A stretch of DNA of 64,000 bases, taken from contig NZ_JBHSXH010000011.1 in the NCBI RefSeq assembly GCF_042662625.1, positions 1-64,000 on the forward strand, in the 5' to 3' direction. The position numbers and the translations under genes are program-made. The notes beneath the pieces are model-generated. The model was not told where the DNA came from, did no database searches, and saw nothing but the letters and a program-made list of their open reading frames with translations. Below are positions 35,540-44,611 of this stretch, one piece after another. The DNA comes from Halopelagius fulvigenes. Its GTDB lineage: Archaea > Halobacteriota > Halobacteria > Halobacteriales > Haloferacaceae. Each line of letters opens with the position of its first letter. The stretch's first letter is position 1.

Positions 35540-36300
35540 CTACTGTAGGTCTAAGAGGAACCTAGCACCGGTCTCGAGGGAGGCGAGTGGGTCGCTCGGT
35601 TCATCGTGCTCGTAGACGAACCAATCGACGCCCGTCGCCAGTGCTGCATCGACACAGGACGCGAGATCGACGTCACCTTCCCCGACCTCGACGGACCGTT
35701 TCTCCGCAATATCAACGTCCTTGATGTGGAGAATTTCGAGTCGGTCGCCCAGCGACTCAATTCGCTTAACCGGATCATCGCCACCCGCAGCGACCCAGCC
35801 GACATCGAGTTCGACGCCGACGGAGTCGTCGATTTCTGCCATCTGCACGTCGAAGATCGCCGTATCAGTCCCTGAGAGGGGCTGAAACTCCCAGTGGTGG
35901 TTGTGATAGAGAAAGTCGAGATCGTAACCTGCGGCTGTCTCAGCGAGTGACTCCAATTTTTGGGCCATTTCTGCGATACGGTCGGCTGACTCAAAGTACG
36001 CCCGATCGCCGACGGAAACCGCCAGGGCGCCACAGTCGACGGCCGCGTACGATTCGATGGTTCGTTCGAGCTCGGCTGGCTGTTCGTCCAGGCTGATAAA
36101 CGGGCCGAGATGTGCACCAGGAACCTCCAGACCGGTCAATCCAGTGTCCGCTTGACAGCCTCCGAGTCGGCTTCCGGGAACCGATGGAGGAATTCAACGC
36201 CGTCGTGCCCTGCGTCTGCACACAATTCAAGCACCTCTGGCAGTGTATGTGTCTTCTCGAGATCGCTGAGGGTAAACAGATTGATTGCCGTTTGCATCAT
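35540..36300 (-). pseudogene. Sugar phosphate isomerase/epimerase (AP-endonuclease-2-type TIM barrel), frameshifted
   Basis: The start at 36300 or 36297 opens with a typical Leu-Phe-Thr-Leu-Ser first strand and Asp-Gly-Val-Glu-Phe, then ends at a TGA at 36138-36136. The barrel continues one frame over from 36139 with Gly-Leu-Glu-Val-Pro-Gly-Ala-His and keeps the metal-site signatures: Asn-His-His-Trp-Glu-Phe, Glu-Leu-Asp-Val-Gly-Trp, and His-Ile-Lys-Asp-Val-Asp. One missing base explains the break. A TTG overlapping the TGA could restart translation and yield two chains, but loss of function is likelier. Relatives are inositol or hexulose isomerases. Confidence 0.75.
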
Positions 36301-38033
36301 CAGGTATATGTGCGCAATGAACATGTGTTTACCGGTCACCAATGAGAGAGTCCCGACGTTGAGACACCTACCAATCGGCAACGTCGACGAAATCCTTGTT
36401 CAGCGTGTCTGAACGAGTGTCCAGGTGAGGCGTGTACTCGATCATCGGTCGATCTCAATAACTATCGAACGGCTAGACTGTATGGTTCGGGGCAGTTACA
36501 AAATTGGGGGTGTAACACCTAATTGACCGCATTGGAGTTAGTGAGTCTCGCATCACGTCCTCAACGGCGCTGATTTCGACCGGTTACCGTTATCCTCGCC
36601 GACTAGATAGAGGGACCGATACTTCGTGGACGTCCGCACCCGCCTGCCGGTTGATGCCCATACTGATGCGGACAGTGCCGCTTGGAAAACACAACAATAT
36701 AGGTTCCCAAACGAGATCGAAACAAGAGTCTGATTCGGCCACTGACCGGCGTCACCGGTGCAACTAAACAACCAGAGAACAGATAGTCATCACGTCCTAC
36801 TATTCACTCGATACTACACGCTGGCATTACAGTTCTATGTATGTAATCTCAGATGTCTAAAAAAGCGCGCTCACGGATATTACAACGACACAGCGTCGGA
36901 GAACGAGGAGTCTACGAACTCTCTTTATGGGGAAGAAGCATACATCGTCTCGTCAAAAGCCCATTTCGACTTGAATAAGTAAGGATAGAAGGAATGAGTA
37001 GATAGATGTAATTGGACAATCAACAGATAATTGGTAGGAGTATATTTGCTTAGTGAATGAAAGTGAACGGTATCGAATGTCGCCTATAAGAGTTCTATAA
37101 GGCGTATCTTAGGATATCTTCTAGTGAAATTCGCTATTATACAGTTCAACTGTGAGAAGGGGCCGTCGTAAAAGTTAGTTTGGCGAGAGTGGTTCTCTTC
37201 ACCCAGATTACTGCAGGTAAGTGGTTTCAGGAATGTCTCCGCGCCGAAATACCAAGTGTACACACAGTTCCAATTGATACTGTGTGTTTTTCTAGCTGCT
37301 TGGTTAATAGATCACCTACATCGTGTAAACATGAGAGATGTAACGAACAATGCGTTAGTCTCTCCACGGCTTCGCGACGTCCAGATAAAACAAACAAAAT
37401 CATCTTCAAACCAGATTCATAGTGTCAACTGGCTTTTTAAAGTGTACAACCTGGCGGAAGGATTGGACGTTTCCGATTCCGTCATTGACTAGCGGCCGGA
37501 AACTCCCTGGCCATGACCTGCCAAACTCCAGTTCGGTATGGACTCCTGCTCTAGTGGGGTCACAAACGTCCATCGTCGTATCGGAGGAATCATCCACGTC
37601 GACACCACCGTTAGAAGTGAACAACCGCGCATCGTCGCGCGGTTTTGGGCTGTGAGGGCACTTTGGCTTAGGGCCGTAAGACGAAGTAGAACATCCTGGC
37701 AGAGAATCCCGGATGACATGTTAACGCTGTCCAATACTTTTGAAGAGGGAGGGTTGAAGGAGTCAGGTCGTTTCCACCCTCCCAACAAAACTTACTCATG
37801 CCACCCGAAAGAGACTATTTGGCGACGAGGACCACAGTCCACTATCAACGAGTGACCACCACTCTCGAAGACACCTGGCCAGACCGGTCGGACGGCGCTC
37901 GTGAATCTACGGGCGGAGGTCCCAGTCGTAGCCGTCACCGACGGTGGGAGTGAGCCCTCGGCGACCGTTGAGGTCGATGGAACGCCGGTAGAGATTCATA
38001 TCATCGTAGTTGACCTCCGCGTTATGACTCTAA
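36301..38033. other. Long AT-rich stretch with only possible remnants
   Basis: About 1.7 kb without a convincing gene. A plus-strand frame ending at the TGA near 36732 (about 40 codons, Val-Asp-Val-Arg-Thr-Arg-Leu-Pro) and one at 37901-38101 look faintly protein-like. The section 36780-37480 is markedly AT-rich, consistent with a hypervariable or element-derived spacer. Confidence 0.4.
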
Positions 38034-38225
38034 TCACCCGTGTTGTCGCCGAAAGCCGACAGCGAAGTGCTCCCCGCACTGTGCGCAGGTGGCGTCGATG
38101 ATTCCGTCTGGGTTGTAGTCGGTGTATTCTACCTTCGAGGTCATCTTGACCGGGATTACGTTTTGACAGCTCGGGCAGGTCACGGGTAGCGCCTCGTCCG
38201 TCGAAATCGCGGTTACGGTGGTCAT
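38034..38225 (-). CDS. Small zinc-ribbon protein
   Basis: 63 residues with two CxxC pairs (Cys-Pro-Ser-Cys near residue 17, Cys-Ala-Gln-Cys near residue 48), spaced to bind one zinc. Haloarchaea encode many such small zinc-finger proteins, several of which affect biofilm, motility or RNA metabolism, but I cannot assign this one. It stands alone. Confidence 0.65.
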   Translation of the reverse strand: MTTVTAISTDEALPVTCPSCQNVIPVKMTSKVEYTDYNPDGIIDATCAQCGEHFAVGFRRQHG

Positions 38226-38386
38226 TGGTGAATTAGACTAGACATCCCAGTCGGCGTAAGCAAGATACCTCACAAGATAGGGCGGCACTCGATCTAGATT
38301 CGGCACAGCCTCGCGGTCAAAGGCGTCCCCTGCCTTTCTAAAAGCCAGCAGAGGAAATAGACTGTTGACGCTCGAACATCAGTCTA

Positions 38387-38698
38387 ATGAAACAGTTCAG
38401 CACCTCGGACGGGGACGAGATTCGAGTTGAGTGCGAGGAGACAGATCAGTCTTTTTCCGGGAGTCTCTCGCTCGTCGTCAGTTGTGATTCTGATGCTGAT
38501 GTGCAGTTGATCGACGGTGTGCTCACCAGCAGCGCGCATGGTGACGAGATCCACTCGCTGTTCGCCTGCGAGGCCGAATTTCGAATCATCGTCGAGTCCG
38601 CAGGAAGTGGTGAGACGATTGTATACGAGAACTGCACGCTACTCAGTTCGAGCGGGAAGTGGACGGCCAGCGACGAATTCGTACGATCACTCGATTAA
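38387..38698 (+). CDS. Hypothetical acidic protein (103 residues)
   Basis: ATG 38387, with AT-rich AAATA about 30 bases upstream. The protein is acidic and beta-rich in appearance (alternating Ser/Val/Ile), with a Cys at residues 17, 29, 65 and 83. No family recognised. Composition matches haloarchaeal proteins, so it is probably real. Confidence 0.5.
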   Translation: MKQFSTSDGDEIRVECEETDQSFSGSLSLVVSCDSDADVQLIDGVLTSSAHGDEIHSLFACEAEFRIIVESAGSGETIVYENCTLLSSSGKWTASDEFVRSLD

Positions 38699-38731
38699 TC
38701 ATCGGACGAGACACAGCCCTCGCGAGTGTTA

Positions 38732-39025
38732 CTATTTACCGGCGATTGCTCGTTCGTACGTCGTCTCTGCTTGTTCCGCGACGGCGTCCCAGTCGAACCG
38801 CGTTGCCCGTTCGAGCGGATCTTCGGGAGATCGGTGGCCGTCGAGTGTGCAAGTTATTTTGTCGATGATCGACTCTACGCTCGGCTCGGCGAGGTAGCCC
38901 GCATCGCCGATGACCTCACTCGCAGCGGATTCCGGGTGAGCTGCACCGATCAGGGTACAGTCCGCGGCCATCGCCTCGGCGTAGGTAACAACCACTTGGA
39001 CGACTTCATCAAAATTGGCCTCGTT
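38732..39025 (-). pseudogene. C-terminal fragment of a GT4-type glycosyltransferase
   Basis: About 95 codons ending at 38732 match the C-terminus of group 4 glycosyltransferases: Glu-Ala-Met-Ala-Ala-Asp-Cys, Ser-Glu-Val-Ile-Gly-Asp-Ala-Gly-Tyr-Leu, and a final Phe-Asp-Trp-Asp-Ala-Val-Ala. The N-terminal two thirds are missing; the joint near 39020 leads into an opposite-strand regulator remnant. Confidence 0.6.
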
Positions 39026-39205
39026 GAGCAGACGGCCCAGTCGGGGCATTCTCAGTGGTACGAACTGAACAGGGACAGTGCGATCGCTGAGCACCTTTCT
39101 CAGCTCAATGGCCTCACGCTACGTGCTCTTCTCGAACAAGAGGGCCACTCACACTCGTGGCCTGTCCGATCGCTGGTGAACGGATCTGCTTCGGTTGTGT
39201 CGTAG
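39022..39205 (+). pseudogene. C-terminal fragment of a winged-helix regulator
   Basis: About 50 codons beginning Gly-Leu-Val-Glu-Gln-Thr and continuing through a Leu-Asn-Arg-Asp-Ser wing to a Leu-Thr-Leu-Arg-Ala-Leu-Leu helix resemble the end of haloarchaeal winged-helix regulators. The recognition helix is gone because the start is fused to the antisense glycosyltransferase remnant. Confidence 0.45.
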
Positions 39206-39280
39206 CAAAGTGACCCCGCTGAAACTTCAGCTGCTAACAGAATTGGCATTCAGCCCAATCCTCTGCTCGGATCTTCTAAG

Positions 39281-40636
39281 TCAGTCCGCGTGATCGGGCT
39301 GTCCTTGCTCTCCACGGACTGTGAGTGCCTCCCGGATATCCTGAATCGTCCGGCGGAGGAGGCGCTGGACGCTCTGTCGGCGTCGTACAAACACCACACT
39401 AGCGAGCACGAGGTAGAGCAGGGTGTATGCGTAGAGGACGGTGATACTGAGCGCTGTCGCTGTTGCTTCCGGGTAGGTCTGGACGAGGTAGAATTCTGCG
39501 AGCACCTGGGATGCGAACAATCCGAGCAAGAGGAGGGCTTCGCGGGCACTGATCGAGAAGTTCGTGAGGATTGCGATGGCGAATAGGCTCTGGGCAGCCG
39601 TGATCCAGATTTCGGCGGCCTGCTTCCCGTCGAACGGGAGCGTCCCCACACTCCCGAGGGAGATAGAGTAGACGACGGCAAGGGTGCCGATGAGGAGTGT
39701 CCATTGGTTGAGTTTCGAGGAGATGAGTGCGTTGAACCCCGCCGTCGACCGTGCCTTGTTCACGAGGTAGGCGACAACGATGAGCTCGGGGCTCTCGGAG
39801 GCAAGCGGAGCGAGCCACTGGATCATGAAGAACTCCGGTACCCCGTACCGCAATCCCACTTGTTCAAGGCCTTCAGCAAATGGGTGGACAGCGGTGAAGA
39901 TGACCGCACCGGAGAACACGAATCCTGTGAGCACCACAACTACACGCCCGAGTTTCGAGAAGTCTTGAAAGTATGTGGGGACGCTCCCGTGGGCTTCGGA
40001 TGCTTCGACCTCGCCACGAACGATAACGACGAGATAGAGCACGTACAACCCGACGAGGACGAGCGTATCGAGAGGGCCAATACCGCCGCCGAGCGGAACG
40101 AGGAACGCGAAGGCGGTTGCCGCCAGCAGGAATGTGATCTCGAGGGAGATGCCACGGTCCAGACTGACGGCGTCCGCGAGCAGGCCATCACGTTTTTCGA
40201 CTGCAGAGTCGGGGGATCGGGTGGCGCGGTAGATGCTGAACAAAGCGATACCGGCCCAACCGAGTCCTATGAGGATACGGTTCGCGCCCGTCATGTTCGC
40301 AACCGCGAGGTTCGCTGCTTTCATCGAACCCTGTCCGGCCTCCCACGCGTAGAGGGCGTCGACGGCATACTCGGGTGCGACGGCGAGCACTGCGAGCACC
40401 GCGATAGCGAACGCCTGCGGAACGTCCTTCTCCGCCGTCTCCGCCGCCCACGCCAGGATAAACGACGCTCCCAGAATCCCGAGGCCCGCGACAACGACCG
40501 CCACGACGGGCGTGATGTTCTTGCCGGGGTGAACGGCACCGTACCCACCGTAGGCTTGGAACACCCACAGCCAGGGTATGGTGAACAAGATTGTGACAGC
40601 AACAGGAACCAATGGATGACGCAATCGGGACAACAT
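39281..40636 (-). CDS. Sodium/calcium exchanger family (CaCA) membrane antiporter
   Basis: 451 residues with about eleven membrane segments. The two alpha repeats are visible: Ala-Pro-Glu-Tyr-Ala-Val-Asp followed by Ala-Asn-Met-Thr-Gly-Ala-Asn in the first, and Ala-Ser-Glu-Ser-Pro-Glu-Leu followed by Ala-Leu-Ile-Ser-Ser-Lys-Leu-Asn-Gln-Trp in the second. The paired acidic residues bind Ca2+ or Na+. It exports Ca2+ (or another cation) against Na+ or H+. The cytoplasmic tail is basic (Arg-Arg-Arg). It is monocistronic. Confidence 0.88.
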   Translation of the reverse strand: MLSRLRHPLVPVAVTILFTIPWLWVFQAYGGYGAVHPGKNITPVVAVVVAGLGILGASFILAWAAETAEKDVPQAFAIAVLAVLAVAPEYAVDALYAWEAGQGSMKAANLAVANMTGANRILIGLGWAGIALFSIYRATRSPDSAVEKRDGLLADAVSLDRGISLEITFLLAATAFAFLVPLGGGIGPLDTLVLVGLYVLYLVVIVRGEVEASEAHGSVPTYFQDFSKLGRVVVVLTGFVFSGAVIFTAVHPFAEGLEQVGLRYGVPEFFMIQWLAPLASESPELIVVAYLVNKARSTAGFNALISSKLNQWTLLIGTLAVVYSISLGSVGTLPFDGKQAAEIWITAAQSLFAIAILTNFSISAREALLLLGLFASQVLAEFYLVQTYPEATATALSITVLYAYTLLYLVLASVVFVRRRQSVQRLLRRTIQDIREALTVRGEQGQPDHAD

Positions 40637-40838
40637 TTCTTACTTAGAACCCGCAAGTGGACCACAGATAACTCACAAGATAACCACGAGACCACCAGAA
40701 ACGGGCGATAGAGGCCATGATACCCCCATCCCTTTCATTATCCGGTCGGATGAGGGTTCAGGAGGTAGAGACCGTGACGGCCCAATGTATCACCGATAGA
40801 CGGGTTATCGTGAATTCACGTCAGAAATACTTCGAATA

Positions 40839-41021
40839 CTACTCGTCGACAAACTGGATGTCGGCGCCTCCAGCGTTCCGTTTCACACTATCGATACCCC
40901 GTTCCACACCCTGTTTCGACTGATAACCTTCGCCGCTGTCCGCGATGATCTTCCCATTCGGCGCGACGAGCCGCCACCGCCACTCTCCTGCTGAATCCTG
41001 GAATACTTCGAACGTCGCCAT
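40839..41021 (-). CDS. DUF1508 (YegP-like) small protein
   Basis: 60 residues, one copy of the DUF1508 fold: Phe-Glu-Val-Phe-Gln-Asp, Trp-Arg-Trp-Arg-Leu-Val-Ala-Pro-Asn-Gly, and Ser-Gly-Glu-Gly-Tyr, then a helix. The family is widespread in haloarchaea as a single small homodimeric domain of unknown role. Confidence 0.85.
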   Translation of the reverse strand: MATFEVFQDSAGEWRWRLVAPNGKIIADSGEGYQSKQGVERGIDSVKRNAGGADIQFVDE

Positions 41022-41503
41022 GCTTGACCAGTCGTCTATCTCCTACTTACACCCTCGTACTCATCGAACTACCATCCCATCGTCAATCCCCGCTCAGTCG
41101 ACTGAGTTTGAGCTCCTGTCCGACCCTGATCCTGAATTAGATATGGCGACGACGCTGCGGCCTGCCGAGGATATCCGAATGCGAGTGTCTAAACGATAAA
41201 GGATGGGCTACATTCATTCTGAAACTATTGGATACAGATGAACCCTGACCGCCTCTCTCGACGCCCGGGATTGCGGTGAGCAAGTGAGGTCCCTGCTGAC
41301 GCAACCCCCAAAGTCGGACAGATGCATCCTCTGTCCCCGGTTACTCCGTAAGACATGAACGACTCCGAAGGGATAGAGTTCGTTAGTGAGTAGAGTGATG
41401 GACACGTTGCTTCGCGCTTAACGCTCCGAGACTTTGACGCGAAGGACGTGGCCGCCGCAGCCGCACTGCTCGACGGCCCGGCAGGACGCCGTGAGTGGTA
41501 GCG
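41022..41503. other. Intergenic stretch leading into the microgenes
   Basis: No complete gene. Just before 41504 a frame ending at the TAG at 41500-41502 (about 36 codons, Leu-Arg-Asp-Phe-Asp-Ala-Lys-Asp-Val) looks coding but has no start codon; it may be the tail of a deleted first gene of the microgene operon. Confidence 0.4.
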
Positions 41504-41653
41504 ATGACTAACCCCACCGGCGGCCTTGATGACGACACGCTGGCCGCCCTCGAAGCCGAGTTCGGTAACGCCGAGGCCGGGGTCACGGCGTGCGTGCGGC
41601 TATGGTTCAGGCTAGAGAACCTCGAGGAAATGCTAGAGGCGATGACCGAATGA
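41504..41653 (+). CDS. Microgene 1: 49-residue acidic helical protein
   Basis: ATG 41504 to TGA 41651-41653. Acidic, with a long helix (Leu-Glu-Asn-Leu-Glu-Glu-Met-Leu-Glu-Ala-Met). It overlaps the next start in an ATGA, a sign of a coupled operon. Such chains of very small genes are typical of haloarchaeal plasmids and proviruses. Function unknown. Confidence 0.55.
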   Translation: MTNPTGGLDDDTLAALEAEFGNAEAGVTACVRLWFRLENLEEMLEAMTE

Positions 41654-41754
41654 ACAGCGACCCGCGCAGAGAGGCGGGTATTCCGGTGAGGTATGTCGCC
41701 CCCGACGGCACTTCCCGAGAGTGCCACCGCTGCGGTGAGCGGGGACATCCGTGA
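41650..41754 (+). CDS. Microgene 2: 34-residue zinc-knuckle-like protein
   Basis: ATG 41650 (ATGA overlap with microgene 1) to TGA 41752-41754. The C-terminus has Cys-His-Arg-Cys-Gly-Glu-Arg-Gly-His, a possible Cys-X2-Cys-X4-His metal site. Very short, but the overlaps on both sides support it. Confidence 0.5.
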   Translation: MNSDPRREAGIPVRYVAPDGTSRECHRCGERGHP

Positions 41755-41915
41755 CTGAACTCAGTTGCGAGCGATGTAACACTCGATTCGAGACCGAACG
41801 CGACAGAGCGGCCGACGGGAGCGACACTACCCGGTGTCCGGCGTGCGGGGAGAAACACGACGTTCTGGCTCTGTTGAAACCCTCAATCGGTGATAGTTTG
41901 ACGAGAGTGTGCTGA
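41751..41915 (+). CDS. Microgene 3: 54-residue zinc-ribbon protein
   Basis: GTG 41751 overlaps the stop of microgene 2 by four bases. Two CxxC pairs (Cys-Glu-Arg-Cys near residue 6, Cys-Pro-Ala-Cys near residue 29) form a zinc ribbon. The last ten residues may be read-through past a joint. Function unknown; probably part of a former provirus or plasmid module. Confidence 0.5.
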   Translation: MTELSCERCNTRFETERDRAADGSDTTRCPACGEKHDVLALLKPSIGDSLTRVC

Positions 41916-42101
41916 ATATAACGCACAAATACAGCATCGTCTTTGCGTGATTTGATCATCAGAGATGCTCAGTACAGGTAGATTCCATCATCGGCGGCCG
42001 CGCTGACTACCGAGGATAAGTCCATACACCAAACTATTACCTCCGTTCGGATCTCTGTATCTGCTTCAAATGACTTTGCGAGTACTGGTACTAATGAAGG
42101 C

Positions 42102-43916
42102 ATGAACCATAGACTCGTACAATCTATGATGCCCCCTTCAAATTCTGGAACTGAGAAATACATCGCAATCATTGACCAAGACAAGGTCACCGACGAGGTA
42201 CGGAACATTGCCGTCAAATACGATCCGCTGAATCGATCCGGTTACGAAGGTTTCTACGTCACCGAAGACGGGGAACTTCACATCGATGATGTGAACGTGA
42301 TGCGCGAGCACAAACTCATTGAGAAGAAGATTCCGAACGACGCAATCCAGATTGTCCCGCTTCCATCTGAAACCGGCCAACTTGTTCACCAGTATGGCGA
42401 TAACGGATTCCGGATGCACGATCTCCCTGTCCCGGAAGATGGTAGAATCGTCGGACTCCTCGGTCGCAACGGGATCGGGAAAAGCACTGTCCTCCGCATT
42501 CTGGCCGGTGAGCTGGTACCGAATTTTGGTACCACAAATGAGGAAACCGATTGGAATCAGGCAATAGAATCTTTTCGTGGGACAACCCTTCAGACGCATC
42601 TTGAGCGGCTTCGAGATGACAGTGTCACGACTGCCTATAAGAATCAACGTGTCGACGCACTTCACGAGGGCGATGTCAAGACGGTGAATGAGTTGCTTGT
42701 TGCACGTTCGGACGATCCAGACCGGTTCGTTGACGAACTCGATCTTCGGTCGATCCGGGATCGGTCGCTGGCTGATCTCTCCGGTGGCGAACGTCAGCGG
42801 GTTGCGATCGGGGTCACCTTGTCGACCGATGCGGATCTCTATCTGTTCGACGAACCATCGTCGTTTCTAGATATCGAACAGCGGTTGTCAGTCGCGCGGA
42901 CAATCCGCAGCCACGTCCAGGAAACGGATGCAGCGGCACTTGTCGTCGAACACGATCTAGCGACACTAGACCTCCTCTCCGACGCGATCCACGTATTGTA
43001 CGGTGAACCAGGTGGGTTCGGTGTCGTCGCTCAACGATTAGCGGTTCGAACAGGCATCAACCAGTTCCTGGATGGTCGGCTGAAAGAGGAGAACGTCCAG
43101 ATTCGACGGAACTCAATCGACTTTCCCACGGCCGGCGAGCGTGGTGTCCAGTCGGGTGAGCCAGTCCTCAATTATCCACAATTGGAAAAAGCGTTCGGGG
43201 AATTTTCGCTTAGAGTCGAACTCGGACAGGTACATGCCGGTGAGACGATTGGTATCGTTGGGGAGAACGCGCTTGGTAAAACGACGTTCGTGAAATTACT
43301 TACTGGAAGTATAGATGCCGACAACGGAACCGGTCTGGATGAGGTGACAGTGTCGTACAAGCCACAGTACATTACACCGGATAGCGACGAAACGGTTCGT
43401 GAGCGGTTCACAACGGTCGCAGATATTCACTCACAGTCCTTCACGACGCGAATCCAAGACCCGTTCGAACTTGAACCGCTGTATGATCGTTCCCTCGGTT
43501 CACTCTCGGGTGGTGAGTTACAACGTGTTGGTATTGCACTCTGTCTCGCGCGTGACGCGGACCTCTATCTCATAGACGAACCGTCGGCATTCTTGGACGT
43601 CAACCACCGAGTGTCCATCGCCGACCAGGTCCAACAATTTAGTAAACAAACAGACTGCCCAGTACTGGTCGTTGATCACGACCTCTTCGTTATCGACCGG
43701 GTGGCAGACCGGTTGATCGTGTTTGACGGGGAACCTGGTCGCCGCGGGCAGGCAAGTACCCCACAAGCAATGCGGGCTGGAATGAATGCATTTCTCTCCT
43801 CGCTCGGGATCACGTTTCGGCGGGATGAGCAAACTGGTAGACCACGAGTGAATAAGCCAGGGAGTCAGCTTGACCAGAAACAGAAATCAAGCGGTGAATA
43901 CTACTACGGTGACTGA
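42102..43916 (+). CDS. ABCE1/RLI paralogue lacking all Fe-S cysteines
   Basis: 604 residues, the length of ABCE1, the ATPase that splits ribosomes. Both nucleotide-binding domains look active: Walker A Gly-Arg-Asn-Gly-Ile-Gly-Lys-Ser and Gly-Glu-Asn-Ala-Leu-Gly-Lys-Thr, two Leu-Ser-Gly-Gly-Glu signatures, Walker B with Asp-Glu-Pro-Ser in both, and the conserved Gly-Glu-Tyr-Tyr-Tyr C-terminus. Residues 1-90 align with the ferredoxin-like domain by spacing (Asp-Gln-Asp-Lys at the start, Ile-Pro-Asn-Asp-Ala-Ile at the end), yet none of the eight cluster cysteines is present; the protein has just two Cys, both in the second ATPase half. Since the clusters are needed for splitting in studied ABCE1, this copy probably regulates, competes with or replaces the normal one in special conditions. 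Met at 42126 or 42129 could be the true start. Confidence 0.88.
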   Translation: MNHRLVQSMMPPSNSGTEKYIAIIDQDKVTDEVRNIAVKYDPLNRSGYEGFYVTEDGELHIDDVNVMREHKLIEKKIPNDAIQIVPLPSETGQLVHQYGDNGFRMHDLPVPEDGRIVGLLGRNGIGKSTVLRILAGELVPNFGTTNEETDWNQAIESFRGTTLQTHLERLRDDSVTTAYKNQRVDALHEGDVKTVNELLVARSDDPDRFVDELDLRSIRDRSLADLSGGERQRVAIGVTLSTDADLYLFDEPSSFLDIEQRLSVARTIRSHVQETDAAALVVEHDLATLDLLSDAIHVLYGEPGGFGVVAQRLAVRTGINQFLDGRLKEENVQIRRNSIDFPTAGERGVQSGEPVLNYPQLEKAFGEFSLRVELGQVHAGETIGIVGENALGKTTFVKLLTGSIDADNGTGLDEVTVSYKPQYITPDSDETVRERFTTVADIHSQSFTTRIQDPFELEPLYDRSLGSLSGGELQRVGIALCLARDADLYLIDEPSAFLDVNHRVSIADQVQQFSKQTDCPVLVVDHDLFVIDRVADRLIVFDGEPGRRGQASTPQAMRAGMNAFLSSLGITFRRDEQTGRPRVNKPGSQLDQKQKSSGEYYYGD

Positions 43917-44007
43917 ATGCTCATCCGGTTAGTGGTAGTGCCTGTTGTCTAACAGGCCTTAGTAACGAGGTTGGATGGCTGATCGTCATTGATTCCGTCG
44001 CTTCAAA

Positions 44008-44148
44008 TATGTCCGGCTTGACTCTGGTAGTACGGATGGCACGCTTGCGTCGAAGAACGCGGAATCCCATGCAATCAAACTCGCTGAGACGCACAATGCC
44101 ACCCTTCATACTCTCTTTGTTGTAGACTACTTGAACCGCTTTGTGTAG
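44008..44148 (+). pseudogene. Remnant of a universal stress protein (UspA) N-terminus
   Basis: About 46 codons with Asp-Gly-Thr, then His-Ala-Ile-Lys-Leu-Ala-Glu-Thr-His-Asn-Ala-Thr-Leu-His, Leu-Phe-Val-Val-Asp, matching the first helix and second strand of Usp proteins. The start is degenerate and a TAG ends the frame at 44146, so only a relic remains. Confidence 0.5.
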
Positions 44149-44192
44149 TGCACAAACTGAAGGTATGCTTCGCAGCAGACGACAGAGATTCT

Positions 44193-44585
44193 TCAATCCT
44201 CGGTCCAGTACATGATATTCTCTTTTTCGGTCCCGCAGTTCGGACAGATCTCCGGGAATCCCTTGTCAATCTCGCCCATCTCGCCGCAGTTGGTGCACCG
44301 CCACATAAGCTCGGCTTCACCGAAGTCGTGCCCCGAACGGGCGTGTTCAATACTCAGACGTTCTACCCCCTCACGAGTCGAGACAAAGAATCCGGCCTCT
44401 GCGATCCCGCGGGCCTCCCCCAGAACTTCCCCATCGCCATTGTAGACGGTCTCCCCGAGACTAACCGTCACTATTTGACTTTGTTCCTCCTCGCTCTCTT
44501 CTTCGGGGGTTTCGCCGTGGCCACTCATACTGTGTTGTTCGTTCCGGGAACCTTTGAAGACTTCTGCTTGCCACAGATCCGTCAT
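44193..44585 (-). CDS. Haloarchaeal zinc-ribbon protein (DUF7130-like)
   Basis: 130 residues from ATG 44585, which a TATA box selects; ATG 44528 would give 111 residues. An acidic start is followed by a small beta-barrel (Val-Ser-Leu-Gly-Glu-Thr-Val-Tyr) and a C-terminal zinc ribbon, Cys-Thr-Asn-Cys-Gly-Glu and Cys-Pro-Asn-Cys-Gly, ending Tyr-Trp-Thr-Glu-Asp. I recall this family as DUF7130. Its role is unknown. Confidence 0.75.
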   Translation of the reverse strand: MTDLWQAEVFKGSRNEQHSMSGHGETPEEESEEEQSQIVTVSLGETVYNGDGEVLGEARGIAEAGFFVSTREGVERLSIEHARSGHDFGEAELMWRCTNCGEMGEIDKGFPEICPNCGTEKENIMYWTED

Positions 44586-44602
44586 CGAATGAGCCTGAGA
44601 GC

Positions 44603-44611
44603 CTTAAATAA
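44603..44611 (-). promoter_or_regulatory. TATA box of the DUF7130-like gene
   Basis: The minus strand reads TTATTTAAG 18-26 bases before ATG 44585, consistent with a leaderless transcript. Confidence 0.55.

Noticed and set aside
37406..37788. Possible transposase remnant
   Set aside because: Overlapping frames on both strands look faintly protein-like, but no catalytic motif or inverted repeats could be found.
39704..40711. A 335-codon open frame on the plus strand across the cation exchanger
   Set aside because: Antisense to the exchanger; charged and repetitive, with no family.
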